Shown: piece after piece, positions 1 to 9,353 of the stretch
Layout of the letters: every line of letters starts with the position of its first letter
Numbering within the stretch: position 1 is the stretch's first letter
Origin: Shimia sediminis
GTDB lineage: Bacteria; Pseudomonadota; Alphaproteobacteria; Rhodobacterales; Rhodobacteraceae
DNA: 64,000 nt
Reading direction: 5' to 3'
NCBI RefSeq assembly: GCF_003990645.1
Contig: NZ_RYZK01000002.1
Span: forward strand, 645,442-709,441
The notes under the pieces: generated by a model
What the model was told of the DNA's origin: nothing
The model's database searches: none
The model's input: only the letters and a program-made list of their open reading frames with translations
Made by a program: the position numbers and the translations under genes

Positions 1-531
1 GAATCCCTTCTGGGGGATCGACGCGCCCTCCAGAGGGGGGATATCATGACCATCGTCATTGAAATCGACGAAGAAGCAGAGATTTCCAACGCAACCTCTC
101 GTGGTCGCAGCGGGTCCGAGAAAATGGGTGCCTCACAACTCTTTGGTCTGCCGCAACGATTGAACGAACGACTTCCGGATGGTGCCACCTCAGATCAAAT
201 GGTCGCCGTTGACAGCAGTAGCCAAAGCCGTGGCGATGGCTCTGTCAGCCGCAGCGAAAAACTGACGCTCAGGGTTGCAGCAACCGTTGTAGACGTGCTG
301 CCAAATGGCATCCTGTCGATAGAGGGATCTCAGGAATTGCGCGTGAACTTCGAAATGCGCGAACTTCTGGTTTCCGGATTTGTGCGCCCAGAAGACATCT
401 CACGCCAGAATGAAATCACATATGACAAAATCGCCTCTGCGCGGGTCTCATATGGTGGCCGTGGCCAGATAACTGATGTCCAGCAACCGCGTTACGGGCA
501 GCAAATCCTGGACATGGTCTTGCCGTTCTAA
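1..531 (+). CDS. flgH: Flagellar L-ring protein FlgH (5' truncated by window edge)
   Basis: C-terminal 176 residues of the outer-membrane ring protein that lets the rod pass the outer membrane. The frame is open to base 1, so the true start and lipobox lie upstream; the ATG at 46 is internal. The visible part starts at the FlgH core (SLLGDRRA, then GDIMTIVIEIDEEAEISNAT) and ends with the family's C-terminal block (YGGRGQITDVQQPRYGQQILD). A FliL-like gene follows after 12 bases on the same strand, probably in the same transcript. The identification rests on these family blocks. Confidence 0.93.
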   Translation, partial: ESLLGDRRALQRGDIMTIVIEIDEEAEISNATSRGRSGSEKMGASQLFGLPQRLNERLPDGATSDQMVAVDSSSQSRGDGSVSRSEKLTLRVAATVVDVLPNGILSIEGSQELRVNFEMRELLVSGFVRPEDISRQNEITYDKIASARVSYGGRGQITDVQQPRYGQQILDMVLPF

Positions 532-543
532 GGATCGCAGAAA

Positions 544-1017
544 ATGCGAAAACTCTTACCAATATTGATGCTTCTGATCGGCCTTGGCGCCGGGGCGGGC
601 GCGGGGATTTTCCTGCGACCTGCCCCCTTCCCTTCTGAAGACTCAATGCCACAAAAGACCGATCCTTCGGCCAAGAAAGCTGGCGAGACTTCCGGGCATG
701 AGTTCGTCAAACTCAACAACCAATTTGTGGTGCCGATCATCAAGAACGACAAAGTTGCGTCAATGGTTCTCGTATCCCTCAGCCTCGAGGTATTGGCGGG
801 TTACAAAGAGGCCGTCTTTTCAAAAGAGCCGAAACTACGCGACGCTTTGTTACAAGCCATGTTCGATCACGCAAACATCGGCGGTTTCGATGGCGCGTTC
901 ACTCAATCCGGCAATCTGGATTTGTTGAAGAAATCTTTGTTTGAAACGGCGAGGCTGTCGCTCGGGGACAAACTGATCGAAGTCCTGATAATTGACATTG
1001 CACGACAAGAAATCTAG
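544..1017 (+). CDS. FliL-like flagellar basal-body-associated protein (second copy)
   Basis: 157-residue protein with one N-terminal membrane segment (about residues 4-24, rich in Gly/Ala/Leu) followed by a periplasmic domain, the layout of FliL, a stator-associated inner-membrane protein. It lies 12 bases after flgH and meets the FliJ-like gene tail to tail with a 4-base overlap (1014-1017). A clearer FliL lies at 10318-10827, so the locus carries two FliL-type genes. Similarity by eye is to the FliL fold and position; the periplasmic part (FVVPIIKNDKVASMVLVSLSLEV) is divergent. It could act as an accessory FliL tuning the motor, which is inference. Confidence 0.65.
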   Translation: MRKLLPILMLLIGLGAGAGAGIFLRPAPFPSEDSMPQKTDPSAKKAGETSGHEFVKLNNQFVVPIIKNDKVASMVLVSLSLEVLAGYKEAVFSKEPKLRDALLQAMFDHANIGGFDGAFTQSGNLDLLKKSLFETARLSLGDKLIEVLIIDIARQEI

Positions 1018-1436
1018 CGACTTCTGGATTTCAGAATGTGAAGCGTTTCTAACGTCCGTAACTCCAAAACGCCCCTGCGCCGACGTGCGTTTTCTTGTTG
1101 TTTCTGGGAAACCGTGTCTATGGCTGCGGACTTGCCACCCTTTTCGCGGAAAACGCTTTCAGATTCGGACTTTTTGGCAAGCACTTTGGCAAGCTGGGTG
1201 TTCAGCCTTTCACGTGACAAAGAAACCCAACGGTACCAAGCAATATCCCCACCAAAGGATTTTAGTCCGACGTCCGAGTGAAGCTGTCTGCGAGACTCTC
1301 TTTCTTGCGAATCGAGATCGCGAAGCATCGTACGCAAGCGGTTCTCTTCCGCAATGATTTGGCGAAACCGCATTTGCGCTGACAGGAAATCTGCTTCCAT
1401 CGCTTTTGAAAGACGAACTAATTCCCGGCGTTGCAT
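1014..1436 (-). CDS. FliJ-like coiled-coil protein of the flagellar export apparatus
   Basis: 140 residues, almost wholly charged alpha-helix (Arg, Glu, Gln, Lys) with little else, as expected for a long coiled coil. Its start codon directly abuts the flhB stop (no gap), so it is the last gene of the long leftward operon. Size, composition and position next to the export gate gene flhB fit FliJ, the stalk of the export ATPase, but no diagnostic residue settles this. FliJ family sequences diverge strongly, and a roseobacter-specific accessory protein is the alternative. Confidence 0.5.
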   Translation of the reverse strand: MQRRELVRLSKAMEADFLSAQMRFRQIIAEENRLRTMLRDLDSQERESRRQLHSDVGLKSFGGDIAWYRWVSLSRERLNTQLAKVLAKKSESESVFREKGGKSAAIDTVSQKQQENARRRRGVLELRTLETLHILKSRSR

Positions 1437-2519
1437 CTACTTACGCGCTTTCTTGCGAAGCGAATCTGCAAAGCGGATGGCCGCGGCGACTGCCTTGTAT
1501 TGCTCTGGTGCGATCTCTTCACCAATCTCAACAGTAGCAAAAAGCGCCCGGGCAGTCGGGGGGTCGCTGTGAATTGGAACCGAAGACTTGTCTGCAAGCT
1601 CTCGGATTTGCATGGCCACGTGATCTACACCTTTTGCAACGCAAACAGGCGCTGTTCCCTGGTCGCGGCTCCATTTCAGGGCGACCGCGAAATGGGTTGG
1701 GTTGACGATTACCACGTCGGCACTTGGAACTGCTCCCATCATTTGAGACATCGCAATTTGCTGCGCCTTTTGTCGGCGTTGTTGTTTCATCTGGGGATCA
1801 CCTTCGGAGTCCTTGGTTTCGTCCACCAACTCTTTGTGGGTCATCATTTGTTGCCTGCGAAACTCAAACCACTGCCACATGTAGTCGACCGCCGCGATTA
1901 CAGACGCGATCAAAACCACAATCCCCAAGAACTGCAGCGCCAAAATGCCAAGCACTCCTGCGACCTGCATGGGCCCTGTACCGACCGAAGCCAAAATATT
2001 CTCAAGTCTTGCGTTCAGAAAGAGCGCCAGGCACACCGAGTAAATCAAAAGCTTGAAAAAGCTCTTTGCGAACTCAAACAACCCAGATCGCCCGAATTTG
2101 TTTTTTGCGTTGGACACGGGACTGAGGCGCGAGGCTTTCATCTCGAGTTTACTGGGCGCAAAAACAAAGGCGCGTTGGGCAAACAGGGACAGAAGCACCG
2201 CCGCGGCTGGTGCCAGAAACCAAACTGCCGAGGCCATGACGACGGACAGGATGGTTCCGCCCATCAAGTTTGAGGGGTGCCCTGAAAACAGCTCGTCAGA
2301 AAGCGCTGGTGCCTGGTCCAACAGAACCACAAGCGGCTCGCCCAACCTGATCACTGGCGCTCCGGCTGAAAAACTCAGGATCAATAAAAGGCCCGCATAG
2401 GATGCGGCCACCGATACGTCGGCAGACTTGGCGATCTGGCCTTTTTTACGCGCCTGTTCGAGTTTTCTGGGTGTTGGCTCGTGGGACTTTTCAGTGTCCT
2501 GGCCCTGCTCTTGTGCCAT
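1437..2519 (-). CDS. flhB: Flagellar biosynthesis protein FlhB
   Basis: 360-residue inner-membrane export-gate subunit that switches substrate specificity from rod/hook to filament proteins. It begins MAQEQGQDTEKSHEPTPRKL; the T-P-R-K-LEQARKKGQIAKS block is the classic FlhB N-terminus. The cytoplasmic C-terminal domain contains the self-cleavage motif NPTH (in VIVNPTHFAVAL). The ATG at 2519 shares one base with the fliR stop (TGATG), so translation is coupled; the open frame runs further upstream but inside fliR. Last export gene before the FliJ-like gene. Confidence 0.95.
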   Translation of the reverse strand: MAQEQGQDTEKSHEPTPRKLEQARKKGQIAKSADVSVAASYAGLLLILSFSAGAPVIRLGEPLVVLLDQAPALSDELFSGHPSNLMGGTILSVVMASAVWFLAPAAAVLLSLFAQRAFVFAPSKLEMKASRLSPVSNAKNKFGRSGLFEFAKSFFKLLIYSVCLALFLNARLENILASVGTGPMQVAGVLGILALQFLGIVVLIASVIAAVDYMWQWFEFRRQQMMTHKELVDETKDSEGDPQMKQQRRQKAQQIAMSQMMGAVPSADVVIVNPTHFAVALKWSRDQGTAPVCVAKGVDHVAMQIRELADKSSVPIHSDPPTARALFATVEIGEEIAPEQYKAVAAAIRFADSLRKKARK

Positions 2520-3295
2520 CACCGTCCCTCCGAAAAGGGATAGTCCAAATGCATATGGAGCGCCTCGAGCCACAAAGACAAAATGATGGGAAACGACAAC
2601 AACAATAAAACCAATCCGGCCGCGGTGATCACAGGCGCGCCGACAAAGGCAACCATCAGCTGCGGCATCGCACGGTTTATGACCCCAAGGGTGAGATTGT
2701 AGAGAACCGAGGCAATCACAAACGGTGCAGCCAGCTGAAAGGCCAGAGCGAAAGCTTGGGAAACCTGTACGGTGCCCCATTGTCCGATGATCGAAGCAGA
2801 GGGAAATTGCCCCGCAGGAAGGATGTCATATGACGACACGAGAAACACCGTCGCGCGCACGTGCAGGCCTGTTGTCACTGCCAGTGCCAAACCGGCGAGC
2901 ACAAGAACCTGACCCAGGGCCGGCATCGGATCCGCGCTTGCGCCACCCAAAAGTTGCGAAAGAGACGTTGCTTGTGCCGCAATTGCGCCAGCCGTCTGTA
3001 GCGCCATCACCAAGATCCTGAGACCCAGCCCCAGCAGGACCCCATTTAGCAACTCGGCCGTCGCGCCCACTGCTACACTGGACAGATTGGAAAAATCTAT
3101 GTTGGGCTGACCTGCTGCTGGAAAAACAACCAGAGACAATGCAACCGCGACTGCCAGCCGTACGCGCATTGGCACCGTCTGTTCTCCAAATGCGGGCAGA
3201 AACGACACCAGACCCGAGACCCGGAGAAACACTGCAAACCATTGCCACCAAAGCGAAACGCTAGAGTCCAAGAGCGTTTCAACAGCCTGGATCAT
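2519..3295 (-). CDS. fliR: Flagellar export gate protein FliR
   Basis: 258-residue polytopic membrane protein with six hydrophobic stretches, the size and start (LWWQWFAVFLRVSGLVSFLPAFGEQTVP) of FliR, which forms the export gate with FliP and FliQ. Its ATG overlaps the flhA stop by four bases (ATGA) and its stop overlaps the flhB start by one base. FliQ, the third gate subunit, is not encoded in this window and must lie elsewhere in the genome. Confidence 0.93.
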   Translation of the reverse strand: MIQAVETLLDSSVSLWWQWFAVFLRVSGLVSFLPAFGEQTVPMRVRLAVAVALSLVVFPAAGQPNIDFSNLSSVAVGATAELLNGVLLGLGLRILVMALQTAGAIAAQATSLSQLLGGASADPMPALGQVLVLAGLALAVTTGLHVRATVFLVSSYDILPAGQFPSASIIGQWGTVQVSQAFALAFQLAAPFVIASVLYNLTLGVINRAMPQLMVAFVGAPVITAAGLVLLLLSFPIILSLWLEALHMHLDYPFSEGR

Positions 3296-5376
3296 GCCGC
3301 CACCACCCCAACAAGTGCCGGGCGCGCTTCTAAACCGATCTCTTCGAAGCTAAGGACCGGGTTGGTAATGCCTTTGGCATTCAGGACTGTCCTGAGAAAT
3401 CTTCTGCGCCGCGTCGACGTTACCAGGGCGGGAAAGACGCCCTGATCTCCTGCTTCTCGCATCCGGTCCGCTATGGACCCGGCCAGCTGACCAAAGACGT
3501 CCGGAGGCAAGGCAACATCAAGTCCGCCCTTGTCAGCGTCCAACTGATAGGTAGAAAACGTTTCTTCCCATTCCGGAGCGAGCTGGACCAACGGAATAGT
3601 CCCGTCGTCTCGACGCATTCCAGACACCAACTGAAACCCTAGGCGCTGCCTGACGTGCTCGCAAATGCCTTCTGCGGACAACTGGCTTTGGCGGCCTTCC
3701 ACAATTGCCTCGAGTATCAGGGGAAGATTTCGGATAGAGACCTGCTCTTCCAGAAGGAGCCTAAGAACGCGATGCAATAACTCTGTAGGCACTTTGTCCG
3801 GGATAAGCTCGTCGAGCATTCGCCGGTTGGCCTCGGATTTGTTTGCATCGCTGAGATTGGTCATTTCGTCCATCAGCCGCCGCAAAGCTTTTAGGTTCAA
3901 CAAGCGCCCAAGATTGCGTTTGATCGTTTCCAACAGATGCGTTGCCAGCACTTCGGTTGCCGTCACGGTTGTGACCCCGGACAGAGCTGCCTGATCCTGA
4001 TGCTCTTTCGCGATCCAGCGCGCCGGGGCGCCATAGACGGGCTCATTCACATCTTTGCCCGGAGGCAAGTCAGGCGTGTTGCCCGATGGAACAAGGGCCA
4101 AAACCTGATTTGCTCTCAGCTGCGCTCGTTCGGTTTCAACACCTTGCACTTTTACAATGTATGTTTCTGGCTGCAGGGCCGGATTGTCTGTCAGCCTGAT
4201 CTCTGGCAACACCACGCCAAAAGTTGTGGCAATGTGCGTGCGCATGTTGGCAATGCGCGCTTCCAGCCCTGCGCCCGGATCAAGAACCATATTGACCAGA
4301 TCGGTTGAAAACTCGACGTGAATTTCATCCAGATCCAGAACGTCTCCGATGCGGGATTCCGGCAGAGACATGTCTTCTGCATGTTCCTGCAGCGTGTCGT
4401 CCGCCAAGGGTGTACGCCCCGCCATGAACGCCACCCCACCCAAAGCAGCACCCCCTAGCAAAAAGGGCCAGAATGGCAAACCGGGCACCAGCGCAAAAAG
4501 CCCCATCAAGACCGCGACGGTCGCAAGCGCACCAGGGTGCCCCCCCAATTGAGAAGCCAGGGCCAGATCGGTTGACCCCTGCGCGCCACCGCGTGCCAGT
4601 AACAACGCAGAAGCGATCGAGATAATGACGGCCGGAATTTGCGTGACCAACCCATCCCCAACCGTCAAAATTGCATAAGTTTCAAACGCTTGGCCCGCGG
4701 GCATTCCGTGAACGACGATGCCCATGATCAACCCCATGACCAAGTTCATCATGGTAATCAAGAGGCCTGCTACGGCGTCCCCCTTCACGAACTTTGACGC
4801 CCCGTCCAATGAGCCGAAAAAGGTTGTTTCAAGCTGCTCGGTTTCCCGTCTTGCTTTGGCTTCGGCGTGATCGATTGCACCCGCAGACATATCGCTGTCA
4901 ATCGCCAGTTGTTTGCCTGGCATGCCATCCAGTGCAAACCTGGCGCTGACCTCGGCCATGCGCGCCGCACCTTTGGTGATCACCATGAAGTTCACGATCA
5001 GAAGCACGCCAAAAACCACCAGCCCCAAAAATACGCTGCCTCCCATGACGAAGCTGGCAAATCCTTCGATGACATTGCCCGCCGCGTGAGTACCCGTGTG
5101 CCCTTGGCCAATGATCAGTTTGGTAGATGAAACATTAAGCGACAGCCGGAGCATCAGGGACGCCAGAAGGACTGTTGGAAAGGCTGAAAAGTCCAGCGGG
5201 CGCTCGATGAACAGAATCACTGTGAAAATCAGAATTGCCAGGGCAAACGATCCCGCAAGACCCACATCTAAAACCCAGGATGGCATGGGCAAGATCATCA
5301 TCACGATGATCGCCATGAGAGCCAGAGCCAGCAGGATTGTTGGCGAAAACAATGAGCGTATGCCAGCCAAGTTCAC
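3292..5376 (-). CDS. flhA: Flagellar export pore protein FlhA
   Basis: 694 residues: about eight N-terminal membrane helices (residues 10-330) and a large cytoplasmic domain that receives chaperone-substrate complexes, as in all FlhA proteins. The FHIPEP-type signature region is visible as DFSAFPTVLLASLMLRLSLN followed by LIVNFMVITKGAARMAEVSARFALDGMPGKQLAID. Length matches the family (about 690-700). The start overlaps the transglycosylase stop by four bases, and the stop overlaps fliR, so the gene is embedded in the coupled leftward operon. Confidence 0.96.
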   Translation of the reverse strand: MNLAGIRSLFSPTILLALALMAIIVMMILPMPSWVLDVGLAGSFALAILIFTVILFIERPLDFSAFPTVLLASLMLRLSLNVSSTKLIIGQGHTGTHAAGNVIEGFASFVMGGSVFLGLVVFGVLLIVNFMVITKGAARMAEVSARFALDGMPGKQLAIDSDMSAGAIDHAEAKARRETEQLETTFFGSLDGASKFVKGDAVAGLLITMMNLVMGLIMGIVVHGMPAGQAFETYAILTVGDGLVTQIPAVIISIASALLLARGGAQGSTDLALASQLGGHPGALATVAVLMGLFALVPGLPFWPFLLGGAALGGVAFMAGRTPLADDTLQEHAEDMSLPESRIGDVLDLDEIHVEFSTDLVNMVLDPGAGLEARIANMRTHIATTFGVVLPEIRLTDNPALQPETYIVKVQGVETERAQLRANQVLALVPSGNTPDLPPGKDVNEPVYGAPARWIAKEHQDQAALSGVTTVTATEVLATHLLETIKRNLGRLLNLKALRRLMDEMTNLSDANKSEANRRMLDELIPDKVPTELLHRVLRLLLEEQVSIRNLPLILEAIVEGRQSQLSAEGICEHVRQRLGFQLVSGMRRDDGTIPLVQLAPEWEETFSTYQLDADKGGLDVALPPDVFGQLAGSIADRMREAGDQGVFPALVTSTRRRRFLRTVLNAKGITNPVLSFEEIGLEARPALVGVVAA

Positions 5377-6140
5377 GACCTGTCTCCGACTGTGAACCAG
5401 AGGCCCCCCGCAGATCGTTCTTTGACAGGAACCAGCGAACCAAGTGTCGATGTTTTAGTGGCGCGCTGCGTTAACAGCGGGAAACTGTTTTGCTTTGCGC
5501 GGGACGGTCCATGCTGTTGGGTGGGAGTGGACAGGCTTGATGGCGACTTGCCATCCAGCGAGGCATAGATGCGTTCATACCGGGCCTGGTACTTCTCGGC
5601 AAACTCGGGTGTTCGCGAATGAAAGGCGGCAACTGCCTCTGACCAATTTCCGAACTCGGAATAGAGTGTTTGAAGGAACGAAGCAGCGTAATCAGCGTTT
5701 GCCTGTGGGTCGAGCATTGACTCAAGAGAGGTAAACTTTTGCCCGTGCCACTTGTAGTTGATTTGGAAGCATCCCAGGTCAAAGCTACGTTTGCCAAGCT
5801 TGTACTGTTGATAGGCAAATGCTTGCGATTCGTCGCGTGTTGCAAACCAGCGTCCCTGACCTTCAACATTCACCGTCCATGGCCAAGGCTGCAGTTTTCC
5901 TGCCCTGTTGCGACCGGTCTCCGTTCTCGTGAGCGCCCAAAGAACATCAGCAGGAATGCCCCAACGCATCGAGGCAGTTTGCGCTGCCAAATCACATTCA
6001 TTTTCTGGAGCAATCTCAGCATTTGACGAGGTACAGGCCAGAGCCAGAAGTGCCCAAAATGCCGAAAAGAGATAACCGCCGTTTCTGGTCGGAGTCTTCC
6101 GTCGGACACTTCGTGCGCCGCGTATCAAGTATCGGATCAT
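5373..6140 (-). CDS. Lytic transglycosylase of the flagellar cluster (SltF-like)
   Basis: 255 residues. It starts with a basic stretch and a hydrophobic segment ending ACTSSNA, a likely signal for export to the periplasm. The SLT fold follows: the catalytic Glu lies in WALTRTETGRNR (ETG in place of the usual ESG), and FDLGCFQINYKWHG corresponds to the G-x-MQI block. Such enzymes open peptidoglycan for the flagellar rod; Rhodobacter uses a separate enzyme, SltF, since its FlgJ lacks the muramidase domain. Position between the TPR gene and flhA supports this role. The ATG at 6140 is preferred; an in-frame TTG at 6170 has a poorly placed ribosome site. Confidence 0.8.
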   Translation of the reverse strand: MIRYLIRGARSVRRKTPTRNGGYLFSAFWALLALACTSSNAEIAPENECDLAAQTASMRWGIPADVLWALTRTETGRNRAGKLQPWPWTVNVEGQGRWFATRDESQAFAYQQYKLGKRSFDLGCFQINYKWHGQKFTSLESMLDPQANADYAASFLQTLYSEFGNWSEAVAAFHSRTPEFAEKYQARYERIYASLDGKSPSSLSTPTQQHGPSRAKQNSFPLLTQRATKTSTLGSLVPVKERSAGGLWFTVGDRS

Positions 6141-6207
6141 GAACAAGCTTTCTGCTTTGCTTCTGTTCAAGTCCTACGCGGCATTCGTTGAGATTTGGTA
6201 ATCTTGG

Positions 6208-8418
6208 TTAGTGCAGATCTTTGAAGTCACCCACTGGATGCTTGGCAAGGAGATCCCCTGCCAGATTTCGAAGCGCGACACTCTCCGCCAGAAGCGTTTG
6301 ATGACGGGCAAGAACCTGTTCTTCCTTTGAGGTCTTATCAGTCGACTCCGGGGAGTTTGAAAGCCGCAAACGCGCTACTTTTCGGTAGGACTCGTCTGCA
6401 GACGCCGCCAGCGTCTGCCAATCCCCGGCCAGCCAAGCCATGCGTTCAGCATCCTGGTTCGATCCGGCATCAAGATAAGCACTCGCCGCCTCATTCACGT
6501 CTCCACTTAGGGCCAAAGCGCGCGCGCGCAGAGCTTGTACATCCGCACCCTTTAATCCCAGCAACTCAGCTTGTGCGCGTTTTGGCAGGCCATTTTCCAG
6601 AGCCAAACGCGCACGAAGAATTCTTGTTTCAGGGCTTATGATATCGGCTCCAGATGCCATGCTATTCTTGGCCAAGTCTACAAATCCAGCGTTCAAAAGC
6701 CTCTCGGCCATCGCGAATTGAAGATCCGGCGGCAAACTGGAGGAAAGATCGTGTAGAACGGTGGCTCGGACCACCTCAAAATCATCGTTGGCCTGAAGTA
6801 AAACACTAACCAGCTCATTTCGCACCATTGCTGCCTGTTCCGCACCATCGCGCGATTTGATTTCATTTACCTGAGCGAAACCAACGTCAAAATCACCCGA
6901 AAGAACGCGGGCCAAGGCGCTGGCACGGCGAAGATCCGGGCCATAGGCTGTTCGGCGATGTTCGACGGCGTAGGCAGTCACAAGAGAAACAAGATCTTCG
7001 GACGGCACCAAGGACTGATCAAAGTGCAAGTCGACCAATTCGGTTAGGGCTTGCGGAGACGCTGCGGATCCGTCGGTCAAAACCGACACCAGAACCTCTT
7101 TTGCAGAGGTGAATTCCTTCTGATCGATCTCGACTTTCGCACGCGCCAAAGAGGTGGCGGATTCCGGGTCTATTGTAATTCGATCAACGGCCGCCAGGGC
7201 CTGCTTGGCAGCGTTCGCACGATCCGCGTCAACCAATCTCTCTGCGAGGACAGGCCCCAGTTCACGTCTGAGATGATCCGGAAGACCACCCAACAGGCGA
7301 AGCGCAAGCCCGATCTCTGGCTCTGTCAGGGTGTCACGTGCTCCACTCAGGACACCCCAGAACGTATGCCAATCGGAACACCCACGCTGGGTTTCAAACA
7401 GGGCCTGCGCCGGAAGAGGGTTGCCTTCCATCAGATGAGAAAGTCTCTTCAATGCCTTCACTTCGTCATCTTCAGGAACCAAACGCAAGACATCTCGTGC
7501 TTCTGCGCCAAACGTCAGAAAGGTGTAGGTTCGTGCCAGTTCGATTGCTGATGGCGTGTCGATTTCATCGAACTCTCCCATTAAACTGCGCCGTAACCCG
7601 CTAACCCGCGCAAGGGCTGGCCCCGCGTTCGCCCAATCATCCAGCGACACAATCTGATTCGCGATACAGTGGCTTTGTGATCGCGCCTCAAGCCCCTGCA
7701 GGTCCTCCTTGAGCATTTCATCAAGGCCGCTTGCAGTATGTAGCTCTAGGTTCTTGGGCAGAGATTGCGGATCAGTTTCTGTCGTTTCGGCATCATGCGA
7801 ACCGCCCACGCCATCAACATCTGGATATGAAGGCTCAGAAGTTGCGGTTGACTGCTTTTTTTGCGGGATCGCCTGTTCAAGCTGAGCCTCCAATTTTGCA
7901 GCCATAACGTCATTATCCGGTCGCCGTTCAAAATGAGGCTCAAACGCTGTGTAGGCTTTCTGCAGGTCTTCCCTAACGGCATCTTTCACCCGCAAGGTTG
8001 TAATCTCCGCCATTTCCGCAATGGCAGGATCCCTGGCGTCACCCGCCAGGTCTGGGTCTTGTTGAACTGGGTCCAGAATATCAACAACGACCGATCTTTC
8101 TGCAAACTTGAACGCGCGGGTTGTGCAGTCGCAGTTCAACTCCATGATCAGGCCAGTGGGTTCTATTCGAAGCGCACGCAATCTGGTGCGTGGGATTCGT
8201 TCAAAGACAGTGGAAATGTCGAATGTCAGGTCCTCACCCGTGATTCGAAGTTTGGGTGCATTTTCGGACGATGACATCTCCCACTCTGTTGTGGCTGCGG
8301 GTAGCGTTAAGACCAGGCGCGTAAACGTCGCGTGCTCACCCGACCGGACGGGCACTATGTCCGCCAGCAGGGCTGCGGGACAAAGGACAAGACAGATAAT
8401 CAGGAGTCGAACCATCAA
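6208..8418 (-). CDS. Large periplasmic TPR-like protein of the flagellar motor operon, function unknown
   Basis: 736 residues, start MMVRLLIICLVLCPAALLADIVPV, a clear signal peptide, so the protein is exported. Residues 20-120 look like a beta-rich domain (short strands such as ATFTRLVLTLPAA). From about residue 260 the rest is a chain of alpha-helical pairs rich in Ala, Leu and Arg, resembling TPR or Sel1-type repeats. Its ATG overlaps the motA stop by four bases, coupling it to the stator. I do not recognise a named family; position and export suggest a periplasmic motor factor comparable in role to rhizobial MotC, which is inference. Confidence 0.75.
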   Translation of the reverse strand: MMVRLLIICLVLCPAALLADIVPVRSGEHATFTRLVLTLPAATTEWEMSSSENAPKLRITGEDLTFDISTVFERIPRTRLRALRIEPTGLIMELNCDCTTRAFKFAERSVVVDILDPVQQDPDLAGDARDPAIAEMAEITTLRVKDAVREDLQKAYTAFEPHFERRPDNDVMAAKLEAQLEQAIPQKKQSTATSEPSYPDVDGVGGSHDAETTETDPQSLPKNLELHTASGLDEMLKEDLQGLEARSQSHCIANQIVSLDDWANAGPALARVSGLRRSLMGEFDEIDTPSAIELARTYTFLTFGAEARDVLRLVPEDDEVKALKRLSHLMEGNPLPAQALFETQRGCSDWHTFWGVLSGARDTLTEPEIGLALRLLGGLPDHLRRELGPVLAERLVDADRANAAKQALAAVDRITIDPESATSLARAKVEIDQKEFTSAKEVLVSVLTDGSAASPQALTELVDLHFDQSLVPSEDLVSLVTAYAVEHRRTAYGPDLRRASALARVLSGDFDVGFAQVNEIKSRDGAEQAAMVRNELVSVLLQANDDFEVVRATVLHDLSSSLPPDLQFAMAERLLNAGFVDLAKNSMASGADIISPETRILRARLALENGLPKRAQAELLGLKGADVQALRARALALSGDVNEAASAYLDAGSNQDAERMAWLAGDWQTLAASADESYRKVARLRLSNSPESTDKTSKEEQVLARHQTLLAESVALRNLAGDLLAKHPVGDFKDLH

Positions 8419-9284
8419 GCAGCCTCTTTCTTGAGCTCTTTGAGTGCTTCCTCCAGATCCGCAAAATCCGGTCGACAGTGGGAAGGTGTGTTCTGCCGGC
8501 CAACTTCGATACAGATATTGGTCGCGTGATTGTGCAGGTTCGCGACAAGAACCTCTCGGATAAGCTGATAGAAGTGGCTGTCTTCCTCAACCACGGCCTT
8601 AACCTTGGTCGCAAACGGACCAACAAGACCATAAGCAAGAAAAACCCCGAGGAATGTTCCAACAAGAGCACCGCCAATCATTTTACCAAGTATTTCAGGA
8701 GGTTGGTCGATTGAGCCCATTGTTTTGATCACCCCAAGCACGGCGGCAACGATTCCCAGCGCAGGCAACCCATCAGCAACCGTTTGCAACGCATGACTGG
8801 TATGGAGCGCATGGTGCAGGTTCGCTTCCATCCGTTTTTCAAGAACTTCTTCAACCTGATGGGGATCATCATAGTTCATTGACGCGGACCGCATTGTGTC
8901 GGCTATGAGCGCAACAGCCTCACTGTCCCCTTGAATTTTTGGATACTTACCGAAGATCGAAGATTGGTCAGGTGCTTCTATATGCTCTTCGACGGCTACG
9001 GGGTTCTGCCGGGCCAATCGGATAAGCTCGAACAGCAGGCACAAAAGATCTCTGTAGTCTTCTGGCAGCCACTTGGGGCCTTTGAACACTTTGCCAATGT
9101 CTTTTGCTGTGTGTTTGACGATGGTCATGTCGTTGGCGATCAAAAAAGACCCAACCGCTGCACCACCAATCATGGCAAGCTCAAACGGCAGAGCCTTGAG
9201 GATGATCGCCAGCTTACCCCCCGCAGCCAGATAGCCCCCAAAAACCATCACAAAAATCGTGACGATGCCGATGAGTCCAATCAC
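8415..9284 (-). CDS. motA: Flagellar motor stator protein MotA
   Basis: 289-residue stator subunit that couples proton flow to rotation. Four membrane segments; the paired segments near the C-terminal half read GLPALGIVAAVLGVIKTMGS and LGVFLAYGLVGPFA, with the conserved prolines. The cytoplasmic loop carries the charged residues that touch FliG (EKRMEANLHHALHTSH). The start is taken as GTG at 9284 because AGGAG lies six bases upstream and the protein then begins directly with the first helix; an ATG at 9311 would add nine polar residues and lacks a ribosome site. Its partner motB is about 10 kb away at 19172-20011. Confidence 0.93.
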   Translation of the reverse strand: MIGLIGIVTIFVMVFGGYLAAGGKLAIILKALPFELAMIGGAAVGSFLIANDMTIVKHTAKDIGKVFKGPKWLPEDYRDLLCLLFELIRLARQNPVAVEEHIEAPDQSSIFGKYPKIQGDSEAVALIADTMRSASMNYDDPHQVEEVLEKRMEANLHHALHTSHALQTVADGLPALGIVAAVLGVIKTMGSIDQPPEILGKMIGGALVGTFLGVFLAYGLVGPFATKVKAVVEEDSHFYQLIREVLVANLHNHATNICIEVGRQNTPSHCRPDFADLEEALKELKKEAA

Positions 9285-9353
9285 GATCTGTCTCCTGTCG
9301 TAGATTTCCACGACGAATATCGCAGCCAGTCCTTAAGTTTTTGTGAGCCGCGG

